DNA from: a bacterium
GTDB taxonomy: Bacteria; Ratteibacteria; UBA8468
Reading direction: 5' to 3'
Length of the DNA stretch: 10,934 bases
Assembly: GCA_030637775.1 (NCBI GenBank)
Contig: DAOWFY010000125.1
Location: 1 to 10,934 of the forward strand
Shown here: positions 1-6,295 of the stretch, piece by piece
Numbering within the stretch: the first letter of the stretch is position 1
How the letters are laid out: the number at the start of each line of letters is the position of its first letter
Notes under the pieces: model-generated
The model's input: the letters and a program-made list of their open reading frames with translations, nothing else
The model's database searches: none
Told to the model about the DNA's origin: nothing
Position numbers and translations under genes: made by a program

Positions 1-565
1 ATAAAAGGTCATAGAAATCTCTCCCCTTTACATACTTCCGGAAAAAACAAGCGCAGAGTTTGGTAGCATAAAGTGAAGGTAAATCAAAATGGGCAACAGG
101 AAAAATAAAATATCTGTGGATTAAAGAAATTCCTGTTTTTCCACCTTTCGGAGGGTTGCTATCTACTTCAACTCTGATGAATAACTTCTCTCCAGGTAAA
201 CTGGAAACATCCAAATCAAGAAGCACACTCTTAAATTTTACATCAACTTGATGGACCGTCTTTTTATCGTTTTCCTTTGTATCCGCTTCTAAACCATATT
301 GAAATATCTGATTCTTTAAGCTCTGAGAAAATTGTGATAACGTGTATCCACTTTTGTTTGCCAATGAGAAATCCAGGTCCTCAGAAAATCTTCTCAGATC
401 GAAAAGGATCCGCAAAGCTGTTCCACCGGTAAAGACAAGATTCTTGAAAAATCCGGAATCATGAATTATCTTTAGGATTAAAATCTGTAAGATTTCTCTG
501 AGATAGTTGAATTTATCTTCTCTCGTTTCAAACTTTGCGATCTCTTTCCTTAAAATTTCAATCAT
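1..565 (-). CDS. abiEii: AbiEii-type nucleotidyltransferase toxin, 3' end cut off by the window
   Basis: This is the toxin half of a type IV toxin-antitoxin/abortive-infection system. I translated 188 residues from an ATG at 565 to the window edge; the C-terminus is missing. Family landmarks are visible: GGTALR at residues 47-52, RFSEDLDF at 59-66 (the metal-binding nucleotidyltransferase motif), a conserved lysine at 169 and RDFYDL at 182-187. Proteins of this DUF1814/COG2253 family are nucleotidyltransferases thought to modify cellular RNA and block growth, for example during phage infection. The start overlaps the end of the antitoxin gene by 8 bases (ATGATTGA), which implies translational coupling. 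No frameshift is seen in the visible part. Family assignment is secure; the RNA target cannot be read from the sequence. Confidence 0.92.
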   Translation of the reverse strand, partial: MIEILRKEIAKFETREDKFNYLREILQILILKIIHDSGFFKNLVFTGGTALRILFDLRRFSEDLDFSLANKSGYTLSQFSQSLKNQIFQYGLEADTKENDKKTVHQVDVKFKSVLLDLDVSSLPGEKLFIRVEVDSNPPKGGKTGISLIHRYFIFPVAHFDLPSLYATKLCACFFRKYVKGRDFYDLL

Positions 566-1196
566 TTTTCCTCTCGATAAATTCCAAAAAATTCTTTACA
601 ACTATCATTAGTTTTTTATTATTGAATAAGCCGGCATACTTTCTAATTTTCTTTTGGTTTAGCTTTTCTACATTTTGAAACCTGAAAGAATCCTCGAATA
701 CATCCGCATCATTTTTTCTCATGTTGGAGAGGTTTAAATAAATAAAATCCACAACCGCCTTTTCCGGCAAAGCAATGAAAAAGGGTAATTTTAGTTCATC
801 TTCTAAAATTGTAAATCCCGAAAATCCTTCCTGTCTAATATGTTGGTAAACGAATGTTCCAAAGGCATTTTGAACTTTGTACGTTTTTTTTGGTGTAACT
901 GATGTAATATCCACTACTCTCTCAGGAATGAGATCGTAAAATGCAAGGGCATAGTCTGTGCTTACATATGAAGGGGAACAAAGCTGATTTGCGACAAATA
1001 CCCTCGAAGGAGTAATCTTTCTGTTATCTTCATTCAGGATGTATACTCCTTTTTTCAATTTAAGGATTAATCCTTGTTCTTCCCACCGAGTTAGTTGATT
1101 CCGTAGATTTTGCAGATTTTCTACAAAATGGACAAGCAGGGATGAGGAAAAGAGAGGGAATCTATCGATTTTTTTCTTAAACTCTAAGTATTTCAT
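558..1196 (-). CDS. abiEi: AbiEi-type antitoxin and autorepressor
   Basis: The 212-residue product matches the AbiEi/COG5340 antitoxin family. Residues about 1-55 form a winged-helix-like N-terminal part ending in LKLKKGVYIL. The central region has the family pattern YVSTDYALAFYDLIPERV followed by ITSVTPKKT, and then ALPEKAVVDFIYL. AbiEi proteins neutralise the AbiEii toxin without forming a stable complex, and many repress their own operon by binding inverted repeats upstream. That fits the perfect inverted repeat abutting this start codon. The ATG at 1196 is the last base of that repeat. Only a weak AGAG precedes it, so translation may be inefficient or structure-controlled. By eye, the gene is more AT-rich than dnaX or the OFOR genes, consistent with horizontal acquisition, though this is not quantified. 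Confidence 0.9.
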   Translation of the reverse strand: MKYLEFKKKIDRFPLFSSSLLVHFVENLQNLRNQLTRWEEQGLILKLKKGVYILNEDNRKITPSRVFVANQLCSPSYVSTDYALAFYDLIPERVVDITSVTPKKTYKVQNAFGTFVYQHIRQEGFSGFTILEDELKLPFFIALPEKAVVDFIYLNLSNMRKNDADVFEDSFRFQNVEKLNQKKIRKYAGLFNNKKLMIVVKNFLEFIERKND

Positions 1197-1231
1197 TTCT
1201 CTAAATAATCATTTTTGATTATTTAGAGAAA
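1196..1231. promoter_or_regulatory. Perfect 16-bp inverted repeat, likely AbiEi operator
   Basis: Arms TTTCTCTAAATAATCA (1196-1211) and TGATTATTTAGAGAAA (1216-1231) are exactly complementary around a TTTT loop. The repeat covers the probable transcription start and ends on the abiEi start codon. Other AbiEi proteins bind inverted repeats in their own promoters, so autorepression is the natural reading. If transcribed, most of the stem would also lie in the leader and could hide the weak ribosome-binding region. Confidence 0.8.
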
Positions 1232-1232
1232 T

Positions 1233-1261
1233 ATATTAATCCAATAACTGAGAAATGTCAA
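1233..1261 (-). promoter_or_regulatory. Sigma70-type promoter of the abiE operon
   Basis: On the minus strand, TTGACA (1261-1256) is followed after 17 bases by TAATAT (1238-1233). This is a perfect -35 and a 5/6 -10 at optimal spacing. The expected start near 1226 falls within the inverted repeat, so a bound repressor would block initiation. It lies in the gap after the OFOR beta gene, showing that the toxin-antitoxin operon is independently expressed. Confidence 0.75.
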
Positions 1262-1298
1262 ATTTTCCCAAAAAAAATTCACCGGTGATAATAGAATA

Positions 1299-2036
1299 TC
1301 ATCCTTTATCCTTAATTACTCCCAGAGGGAAGAATGGAATCATCTTTTCTTTAATCCAGGTGAGAGATTCTTGGGGGGAAAGACCCCAGTTGGTGGGGCA
1401 GGAAGAAAGAAGCTCGACCAATGAGAATCCTTTTTTCTCTACTTGATTGCGGAATGCTTTCTTAATTGCTTGCTTAGCTTTCAAAATATGGGGAACGGAG
1501 TCAAGCGCTACCCGCTCTAAATAAGTTACTCCTTCTAAAACGGCTAAGAGTTCGCAGACTTTAATTGGATAACCATCCAACTGCGGACTTCTTCCCTCTC
1601 TGGTAGTGGTGGTCTTCTGACCTAAAAGGGTGGTTGGCGCCATCTGCCCCTTGGTCATTCCATAGACAGCATTATTAATAAAGATTACGGTGATATTCTC
1701 CCCTCGATTAGCAGCATGAATGATTTCCGCCGTCCCGATCGCGGCGATATCCCCATCTCCCTGATAGGTAAAAACAATTCTATTTGGACGGACTCTCTTG
1801 ATGCCGGTAGCAACTGCCGGAGGTCGACCATGGGCGGCCTCCGTCACATCAAAGTTCCAGTAATCATAGGCTAAAACTGCGCACCCCACCGGAGCGACCC
1901 CAATTATCTTTTCCCTGATTTTTAATTCATCTACTACTTCGGCAATAAGCCGATGGGCGATGCCATGGCCACAACCAGAACAGTAGATTGTTTTCTCAGG
2001 AGTTAAGCTTTTTGGCCTTTTAAATATTTTTTTCAT
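1299..2036 (-). CDS. 2-oxoacid:ferredoxin oxidoreductase, beta (TPP-binding) subunit
   Basis: The 245-residue product is the thiamine-diphosphate subunit of a 2-oxoacid:ferredoxin oxidoreductase (KorB/VorA type), which decarboxylates 2-oxoacids to acyl-CoA while reducing ferredoxin. The TPP/Mg signature is GDGD at residues 93-96 followed by NN at 121-122, then VYGMTKGQMAPTT. Cysteines C19 and C22 (CSGCGHG), C52 and C213 match the proximal [4Fe-4S] ligands of this family. It lies 43 bases after the alpha gene, in a spacer filled by a palindromic repeat. I see no good Shine-Dalgarno before the ATG, unlike most genes here, so the repeat may have displaced it. Whether the substrate is 2-oxoglutarate, branched-chain oxoacids or another cannot be settled by reading. 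Cytoplasmic. Confidence 0.92.
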   Translation of the reverse strand: MKKIFKRPKSLTPEKTIYCSGCGHGIAHRLIAEVVDELKIREKIIGVAPVGCAVLAYDYWNFDVTEAAHGRPPAVATGIKRVRPNRIVFTYQGDGDIAAIGTAEIIHAANRGENITVIFINNAVYGMTKGQMAPTTLLGQKTTTTREGRSPQLDGYPIKVCELLAVLEGVTYLERVALDSVPHILKAKQAIKKAFRNQVEKKGFSLVELLSSCPTNWGLSPQESLTWIKEKMIPFFPLGVIKDKG

Positions 2037-2039
2037 ATG

Positions 2040-2089
2040 AGATTCTTCATCGTTTCACTCTTCAGAATGACACTTTGTGTCATCTTTTT
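2040..2089 (-). repeat. Small palindromic dispersed-type repeat between OFOR alpha and beta
   Basis: ATGACAC (2067-2073) and GTGTCAT (2077-2083) form a perfect 7-bp hairpin across the alpha-subunit stop codon. On the minus strand it continues as TCATTCTGAAGAG, then GTGAAACGATGAAGAATCTC. From memory this resembles the TCATTCTGAG...GAAGAATCTC repeats scattered through many bacterial genomes. That resemblance is not verified and only one copy is seen here. Confidence 0.55.
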
Positions 2090-3123
2090 TTCACCTCTTT
2101 GAGGATTTCTTTCGGGGTAGGGATTCCTCCACCGGGACGACCATAGAAGGAGATTTTTGCTTTATCTCCAATGGCAATTTTCACATCATCAAACATCTGA
2201 CCCAAATTCATCTCCACCACCAAAAATTTTTTTCCTCTCTCGGCAAGTTTTGCCAAAGCCTTATAAGGGAACGGCCAGAGGCTAATGGGCCGAAAGAGCC
2301 CTAATCTCATACCTTCTTTTCTTCCCTCAATGACTGCTCCCTTGGCAATCCGGGCACAACTTCCGTAGGCCACCAGGAAAAATTTGCTATCCTCACTATA
2401 GTAAGTTTCATAGCGGACTTCTCTTTCCTCTATTTTTTGATACTTGGCGGCTAATTTCCAATTGTGGGTCTCTAATACTCCGGGAGTAAGAAAAAGGGAC
2501 TTAATAAAGTTGGGCTTTCTTCCTTTACAACCGGTAAGGGCCCAGGGTTTCTTAGGCAATCTCTTCTTTGTTTTTTTAAATTTTACCGCTTCCATCACCT
2601 GCGCGAGAATTCCATCGGCTAAGATCAGTACTGGATTGCGGTATTTATCGGCTAAATCAAAGGCAAGATAGGTAAGATCGAAAAGTTCCTGAATTGAGGA
2701 AGGTCCAAAGGTGATGGTTCGATAATCACCATGTCCCCCACCCCGGGTGGCCTGGAAATAGTCGGATTGACTGGGAGTAACGTCCCCAAGGCCAGGACCG
2801 GCCCGATTCATATTAACGATAACCGCTGGCAGTTCACAGCCAGCGAGATACGAGATTCCTTCCTGCTTTAAGGAAATTCCGGGGGAGGAGGAAGAGGTCA
2901 TCACTCTGGCACCAGCAGCTGAAGCCCCAAAGACCATATTGATCGCAGCTATTTCACTTTCCGATTGGATGAATGTTCCTCCTGCTTCCCTCATTCGCCA
3001 GCTCATATATTCCGTGAACTGGTTCTGAGGGGTAATTGGGTAGCCGAAGTAATAACGACATCCAGCCCGAATGGCTGCTTCCCCCGCCGCCTCATTTCCA
3101 CTCATTAAAACCTTTTTTATCAT
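2080..3123 (-). CDS. 2-oxoacid:ferredoxin oxidoreductase, alpha subunit
   Basis: The 347-residue product is the alpha subunit of a KorA/VorB-type 2-oxoacid:ferredoxin oxidoreductase. YPITP (residues 28-32) within GYPITPQNQFTEY is the conserved motif that interacts with substrate and TPP. Other landmarks are SESEIAAINMVFGASAAGAR, SSSSPGISLKQEG and NMNRAGPGLGDVTPSQSDY. At this length it contains domains I and II but no fused gamma domain, which two-subunit archaeal-type enzymes carry. The start at 3123 has AAGAAGG a few bases upstream. An in-frame ATG at 3105, with AAGG five bases away, is an alternative. The beta gene follows, and a probable promoter lies in the preceding 47-base gap, so the pair seems separately expressed from the dnaX-recR run. 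Confidence 0.93.
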   Translation of the reverse strand: MIKKVLMSGNEAAGEAAIRAGCRYYFGYPITPQNQFTEYMSWRMREAGGTFIQSESEIAAINMVFGASAAGARVMTSSSSPGISLKQEGISYLAGCELPAVIVNMNRAGPGLGDVTPSQSDYFQATRGGGHGDYRTITFGPSSIQELFDLTYLAFDLADKYRNPVLILADGILAQVMEAVKFKKTKKRLPKKPWALTGCKGRKPNFIKSLFLTPGVLETHNWKLAAKYQKIEEREVRYETYYSEDSKFFLVAYGSCARIAKGAVIEGRKEGMRLGLFRPISLWPFPYKALAKLAERGKKFLVVEMNLGQMFDDVKIAIGDKAKISFYGRPGGGIPTPKEILKEVKKR

Positions 3124-3138
3124 AACCTTCTTACTAAT

Positions 3139-3166
3139 ATTGTAAGGTTTAAGTTAAAAAAGTCAA
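3139..3166 (-). promoter_or_regulatory. Probable sigma70-type promoter of the OFOR genes
   Basis: On the minus strand, TTGACT (3166-3161) and TACAAT (3144-3139) are separated by 16 bases, each matching five of six consensus positions. The start would be near 3132, giving a leader of only about ten bases that still contains AAGAAGG. Imperfect complementarity between AACCTTAC (3149-3142) and GTAAG...GTT (3134-3124) overlaps the -10 and could be an operator, but a three-base interruption makes that weak. Confidence 0.6.
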
Positions 3167-3170
3167 TTTT

Positions 3171-4049
3171 TCATCCTTCGTGCCAGATTGGTTGGAAATT
3201 AAGCCATTGGGAGAGATAAGAGGAGATATATTTCTCCATCACTCCTAAGGCTCGTCGAGCCAATTCCTCCAAATCCTTTTCTCTATCGCCGGTTTTTGTT
3301 GGCAGAATGGGTGGTTCAAATACAAGGAGATACCTTCCTTCCTTTATCCTGATTAAGAAGGCGGGTACAATGGGACAGTTCATTTTGAGGGATAAGGCCG
3401 CCGGTCCCTTGGGAAGCTTGGTTTTCCTTCCAAAAAACTCTATTGGTATTCCCTGTTCACCGATAAGTCTATCCCCTAAGAGTGCAACTATTTCATTTTT
3501 CTTTAAGGCCTGAATAAGTTTTTTCATTCCTCCTCCCCAGGGGATGACCTTTACTCCTTGATGCTCTCGTCTTTCTACAAATATTCTGTCTCTTTCTGAC
3601 GTTTTATGGGGAAGGGCTACCGCATTTACAGGATAACCTAAAAGAGTGGTAGCTACCCCACCCAATTCCCAGTTACCAAGGTGGGCGGTAATACTGATTA
3701 CTCCTTTCCCTTTGCTAAGGGCCTGGTCGAGATATTGTTTCCCTTCTATCGTGATGAATCTTCTTAGATTATTTTTGTTAATTTTAGGGAGATAAGAGAA
3801 TTCAGCTGCATATCTTGCAAAATTATAGAATGATTTTTTAACATATTTTTCCAATAAACGTTCATTTAAGAACTTTCCATTTTGATGCGCCTGAAAGGTC
3901 AATACCTGCCTGATGTTACTCTTTACTCCTTGTCTTATCTCTTTCTTATATAGATATTGGATGTCGGCGACTCGCTTGGCAATGAAATATAAGAGTTTCA
4001 AGGGAAGGTGCATCCCCAAAAAACAACATAAATGATAGAGAAAAACCAT
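3171..4049 (-). CDS. Lipid A biosynthesis acyltransferase (LpxL/HtrB family)
   Basis: The 292-residue product belongs to the lysophospholipid acyltransferase superfamily, LpxL/LpxM branch, which adds secondary acyl chains to lipid A at the cytoplasmic face of the inner membrane. The catalytic HX4E motif is H123-LGNW-E128 within ISITAHLGNWELGG. LLGDRLIGEQG and IEFFGRKTKLPKGPAALSLK form the substrate-side signatures. The N-terminal 25 residues are moderately hydrophobic, fitting a membrane-associated enzyme. It begins 10 bases after the recR stop; GGAG inside the end of recR is rather far from this ATG, so initiation may depend on coupling. It supports a Gram-negative envelope. The precise acyl position and chain length are unknown, hence no gene symbol. 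Confidence 0.9.
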   Translation of the reverse strand: MVFLYHLCCFLGMHLPLKLLYFIAKRVADIQYLYKKEIRQGVKSNIRQVLTFQAHQNGKFLNERLLEKYVKKSFYNFARYAAEFSYLPKINKNNLRRFITIEGKQYLDQALSKGKGVISITAHLGNWELGGVATTLLGYPVNAVALPHKTSERDRIFVERREHQGVKVIPWGGGMKKLIQALKKNEIVALLGDRLIGEQGIPIEFFGRKTKLPKGPAALSLKMNCPIVPAFLIRIKEGRYLLVFEPPILPTKTGDREKDLEELARRALGVMEKYISSYLSQWLNFQPIWHEG

Positions 4050-4059
4050 ATTTTCTTTT

Positions 4060-4656
4060 CTATAGTCTCCTTCTTCCTTCCATTGCTCTACTCAGAGTGA
4101 GTTGATCGATATTCTCAATACTGCTTCCCAGAGGGAGGCCGTAAGCAATGCGACTATGGGGGACATTCAAGGATTTAAGCAGTTTAGAAAGATAGAGAGC
4201 GGTAGTTTCTCCTTCGGTGTCGGTGTTTGTGGCGATAATAACCTCCCTCGGTCTTTCTCTTTTTATCCTTTCCGTCAACTCTTTGATGCGGAGAGCTTCG
4301 GGCCCAATCCCTTCCAAGGGCGAAATTCTTCCTCCCAGGATGTGATAAAGGCCATGATAGTCAGTTTTTTCTAAAGCGGTAACATCGCAGGATTCTTCTA
4401 CAACACAGATTATTTTTCTGTCCCTTTTTTCGCTACTGCAGATGCTGCAGGGATCATTCTCCGTGATATTATTGCAAATAGAGCAAGATTTTATTTTTCT
4501 CTTTAGGTCCAAAATTGCCTCGGCAAGAGCATTAATCTCTTCTTGGGGAGATTTGAGGAGATGGAAGGTGAGCCTTTCTGCACTCCTCTGCCCGATAGTA
4601 GGGAGTTTTTTCAAGCCATTGATTAATTCTTCCAATGGTTTTGGATACAATGCCAT
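4060..4656 (-). CDS. recR: Recombination protein RecR
   Basis: RecR forms a ring that works with RecO and RecF to load RecA at gaps and breaks. The 198-residue product has an N-terminal helix-hairpin-helix region (LPTIGQRSAERLTFHLL, residues 19-35) and a four-cysteine zinc finger C58/C61/C70/C73. A Toprim domain follows from about residue 81 (IICVVEE to IIATNTDTEGE). The conserved C-terminal RIAYGLPLG...TLSRAMEGR is also present. I chose the ATG at 4656 because AAGGAGGAA (4669-4661) lies just upstream and the protein begins with the usual MALYPKPLEELI; a longer reading from 4680 would overlap dnaX. Only one base separates the dnaX stop from this start. The ybaB/ebfC gene that often lies between the two is absent. 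Confidence 0.97.
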   Translation of the reverse strand: MALYPKPLEELINGLKKLPTIGQRSAERLTFHLLKSPQEEINALAEAILDLKRKIKSCSICNNITENDPCSICSSEKRDRKIICVVEESCDVTALEKTDYHGLYHILGGRISPLEGIGPEALRIKELTERIKRERPREVIIATNTDTEGETTALYLSKLLKSLNVPHSRIAYGLPLGSSIENIDQLTLSRAMEGRRRL

Positions 4657-4657
4657 A

Positions 4658-6280
4658 TCATTCCTCCTTCCGGGAGACAATCTTTCCTCCGAAGAGATCC
4701 AGAATTTTCTTGATCTTTTTCTCCTCTTCTATTGTCAGCTCCCTTCTCGGGGATAGTTCAGATGAATCTGTACCTTCTTCCCTGTCCCCATAGGCAGTCT
4801 CTACGATAAAGTCCCTTGCGAATCTCCTTTTTAATATCTCCTCAATGATTTTTCTGTTCTTTTCCACCATTTCTTTATGAAAACGCAAATCTTTTCTAAA
4901 TTCAATGATCATTGAGCTATCTTTAACTTTTTTGATCCTGCCTTCTTGAAGGCAGGCTTCCAGTGGTCTCTTTTTCTCTTTAATCTCCTCCAGGATCAAA
5001 GGCCAGGCTCCTTTTATCTCTTCGTCACTTATAGGATAGGAGATTTCAGACTCCTTAATCTTGGGTTTGTCAATGGATTCAGTCGATTCCTTTCTCGGAA
5101 GCGACTCTTCTTTCTTCATCCCATCCACCGGATGGGAACTCCCCATCCCGTCCACCGGACGGGAGCCCTCCCTACCCGGTTTTTTCTTGGTAAAATCCTT
5201 TATCAAGGAGAGGAGGAAGACCTCCGAGACAATAGAGGCTGACTCCTCCCTTTCCACCCTTCCTTTAAATAGGGAGATTCTTTCTATAATCTGGAAGAGT
5301 TCCTCGGAAGAGAAATTTTTGCCCTGGTCTTTTAGGATTCGTTGGGAATCGACATTTACATTGAGAAAAGGGGAAAGGGAGGAGCTTTCCTTTGTCAGGA
5401 GGATATTGCGGAAATGGCCAAGAAGACCCCCAAAGAAGGAAACCATGCTTTTTCCCTCGGTTGTCAATCCGTTAATGATAGCAAAGAGGGAAGGAGGATC
5501 ATTATTGACGATCGTTTCAACAACCTTAAAGAATACCTCTTCCTCCACCAGACCAAGCAGACTATTCACTTCAGAGACACTAATCCTATCTTTGTCGGTA
5601 AAGGAAACGAGTTGATCTAAGATGGAGAGAGCATCTCGCAAAGAACCGGCGGAAAAAACCGCCATTCTTCTCAATGCCTCCTCTTCTGCTTTAATTCCCT
5701 CTCTTTCAGCAATATTCTTTAACTGGGCAAGTATATCTGAGGTCTTGATTGCTCGGAAGTCAAAATGCTGGCAACGCGAAAGGATTGTCGGAATAACCCG
5801 CTCTGGTTGGGTGGTGGCAAAGATAAATTTGATATGAGCCGGTGGTTCCTCCAGAGTCTTTAAAAGGGCATTAAAGGCCTCCGTGGTAAGCATATGTACT
5901 TCATCAATAATGTAAATCTTATACCTGCTCTTTGCGGGAATGAACTTTACATTCTCTCGTAACTGTCTAATCTGGTCAATTCCTCGGTTGGAAGCACCAT
6001 CAATCTCTAAAACATCTGTGCTACTTGCCGCAGTAATCTCTTTGCAAAGATCACAGGTGTTGCAGGGATCCGCGGTTGGCCCTTTCTCGCAATTAAGCGC
6101 TTTGGCTAAAATTCTGGCCATCGACGTTTTACCTACCCCCCTTGGCCCAGCAAAGAGGTAAGCGGAGGCAATGCGCTTGGTCGTGATCGCATTGGTCAGG
6201 GTTCTGGTAATATGCTCCTGCCCGATCACTTCCTCAAAGTTCTGTGGTCGGTACTTCCTCGCCAAAACAAGATAAGCCAT
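4658..6280 (-). CDS. dnaX: DNA polymerase III subunit gamma/tau (clamp loader)
   Basis: This 540-residue product is the AAA+ motor of the clamp loader that places the sliding clamp at replication forks. Walker A is GPRGVGKT (45-52) and zinc ligands are C64, C73, C76 and C79. Walker B is IIDEVHML (124-131), and the arginine-finger SRC is at 168-170. The collar domain runs to about 360, followed by a charged linker and a tau-like C-terminal domain ending near ILDLFGGKIV. The linker at residues 371-389 reads GSRPVDGM then SSHPVDGM. These are encoded by two tandem copies of a 27-bp palindromic element that also occurs between two tRNA genes, so insertion kept the frame and fell outside the catalytic core. 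I see no programmed-frameshift slippery site, but did not search exhaustively. The start has AAGGGAT upstream, 15 bases after rmuC. Confidence 0.97.
   Translation of the reverse strand: MAYLVLARKYRPQNFEEVIGQEHITRTLTNAITTKRIASAYLFAGPRGVGKTSMARILAKALNCEKGPTADPCNTCDLCKEITAASSTDVLEIDGASNRGIDQIRQLRENVKFIPAKSRYKIYIIDEVHMLTTEAFNALLKTLEEPPAHIKFIFATTQPERVIPTILSRCQHFDFRAIKTSDILAQLKNIAEREGIKAEEEALRRMAVFSAGSLRDALSILDQLVSFTDKDRISVSEVNSLLGLVEEEVFFKVVETIVNNDPPSLFAIINGLTTEGKSMVSFFGGLLGHFRNILLTKESSSLSPFLNVNVDSQRILKDQGKNFSSEELFQIIERISLFKGRVEREESASIVSEVFLLSLIKDFTKKKPGREGSRPVDGMGSSHPVDGMKKEESLPRKESTESIDKPKIKESEISYPISDEEIKGAWPLILEEIKEKKRPLEACLQEGRIKKVKDSSMIIEFRKDLRFHKEMVEKNRKIIEEILKRRFARDFIVETAYGDREEGTDSSELSPRRELTIEEEKKIKKILDLFGGKIVSRKEE
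5119..5172. repeat. Two tandem in-frame copies of a 27-bp palindromic element within dnaX
   Basis: Copy A has TCCCATCC-ACC-GGATGGGA at 5119-5137 and copy B has TCCCGTCC-ACC-GGACGGGA at 5146-5164. Each is a perfect 8-bp stem with a three-base loop, starting 27 bp apart. Copy B differs from A by A-to-G in one arm and the matching T-to-C in the other, so pairing is preserved. A third copy lies at 9964-9990. The 27-bp period equals nine codons, keeping dnaX open. Confidence 0.88.
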
Positions 6281-6295
6281 CTATCCCTTAATATA

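Noticed and set aside
1270-1288. Possible terminator after the OFOR beta gene: TCACCGGTGA followed by eight T on the minus strand
   Set aside because: The self-complementary decamer allows only a three-base-pair stem once a loop is formed, so it is too weak to call.
1255-1446. 63-residue plus-strand open frame over the abiE promoter
   Set aside because: It overlaps the promoter and the end of the OFOR beta gene on the opposite strand and resembles no family.
5061-5615. 184-residue plus-strand open frame
   Set aside because: It lies opposite dnaX, has no family resemblance and no ribosome-binding site, and every supported gene here is on the minus strand.
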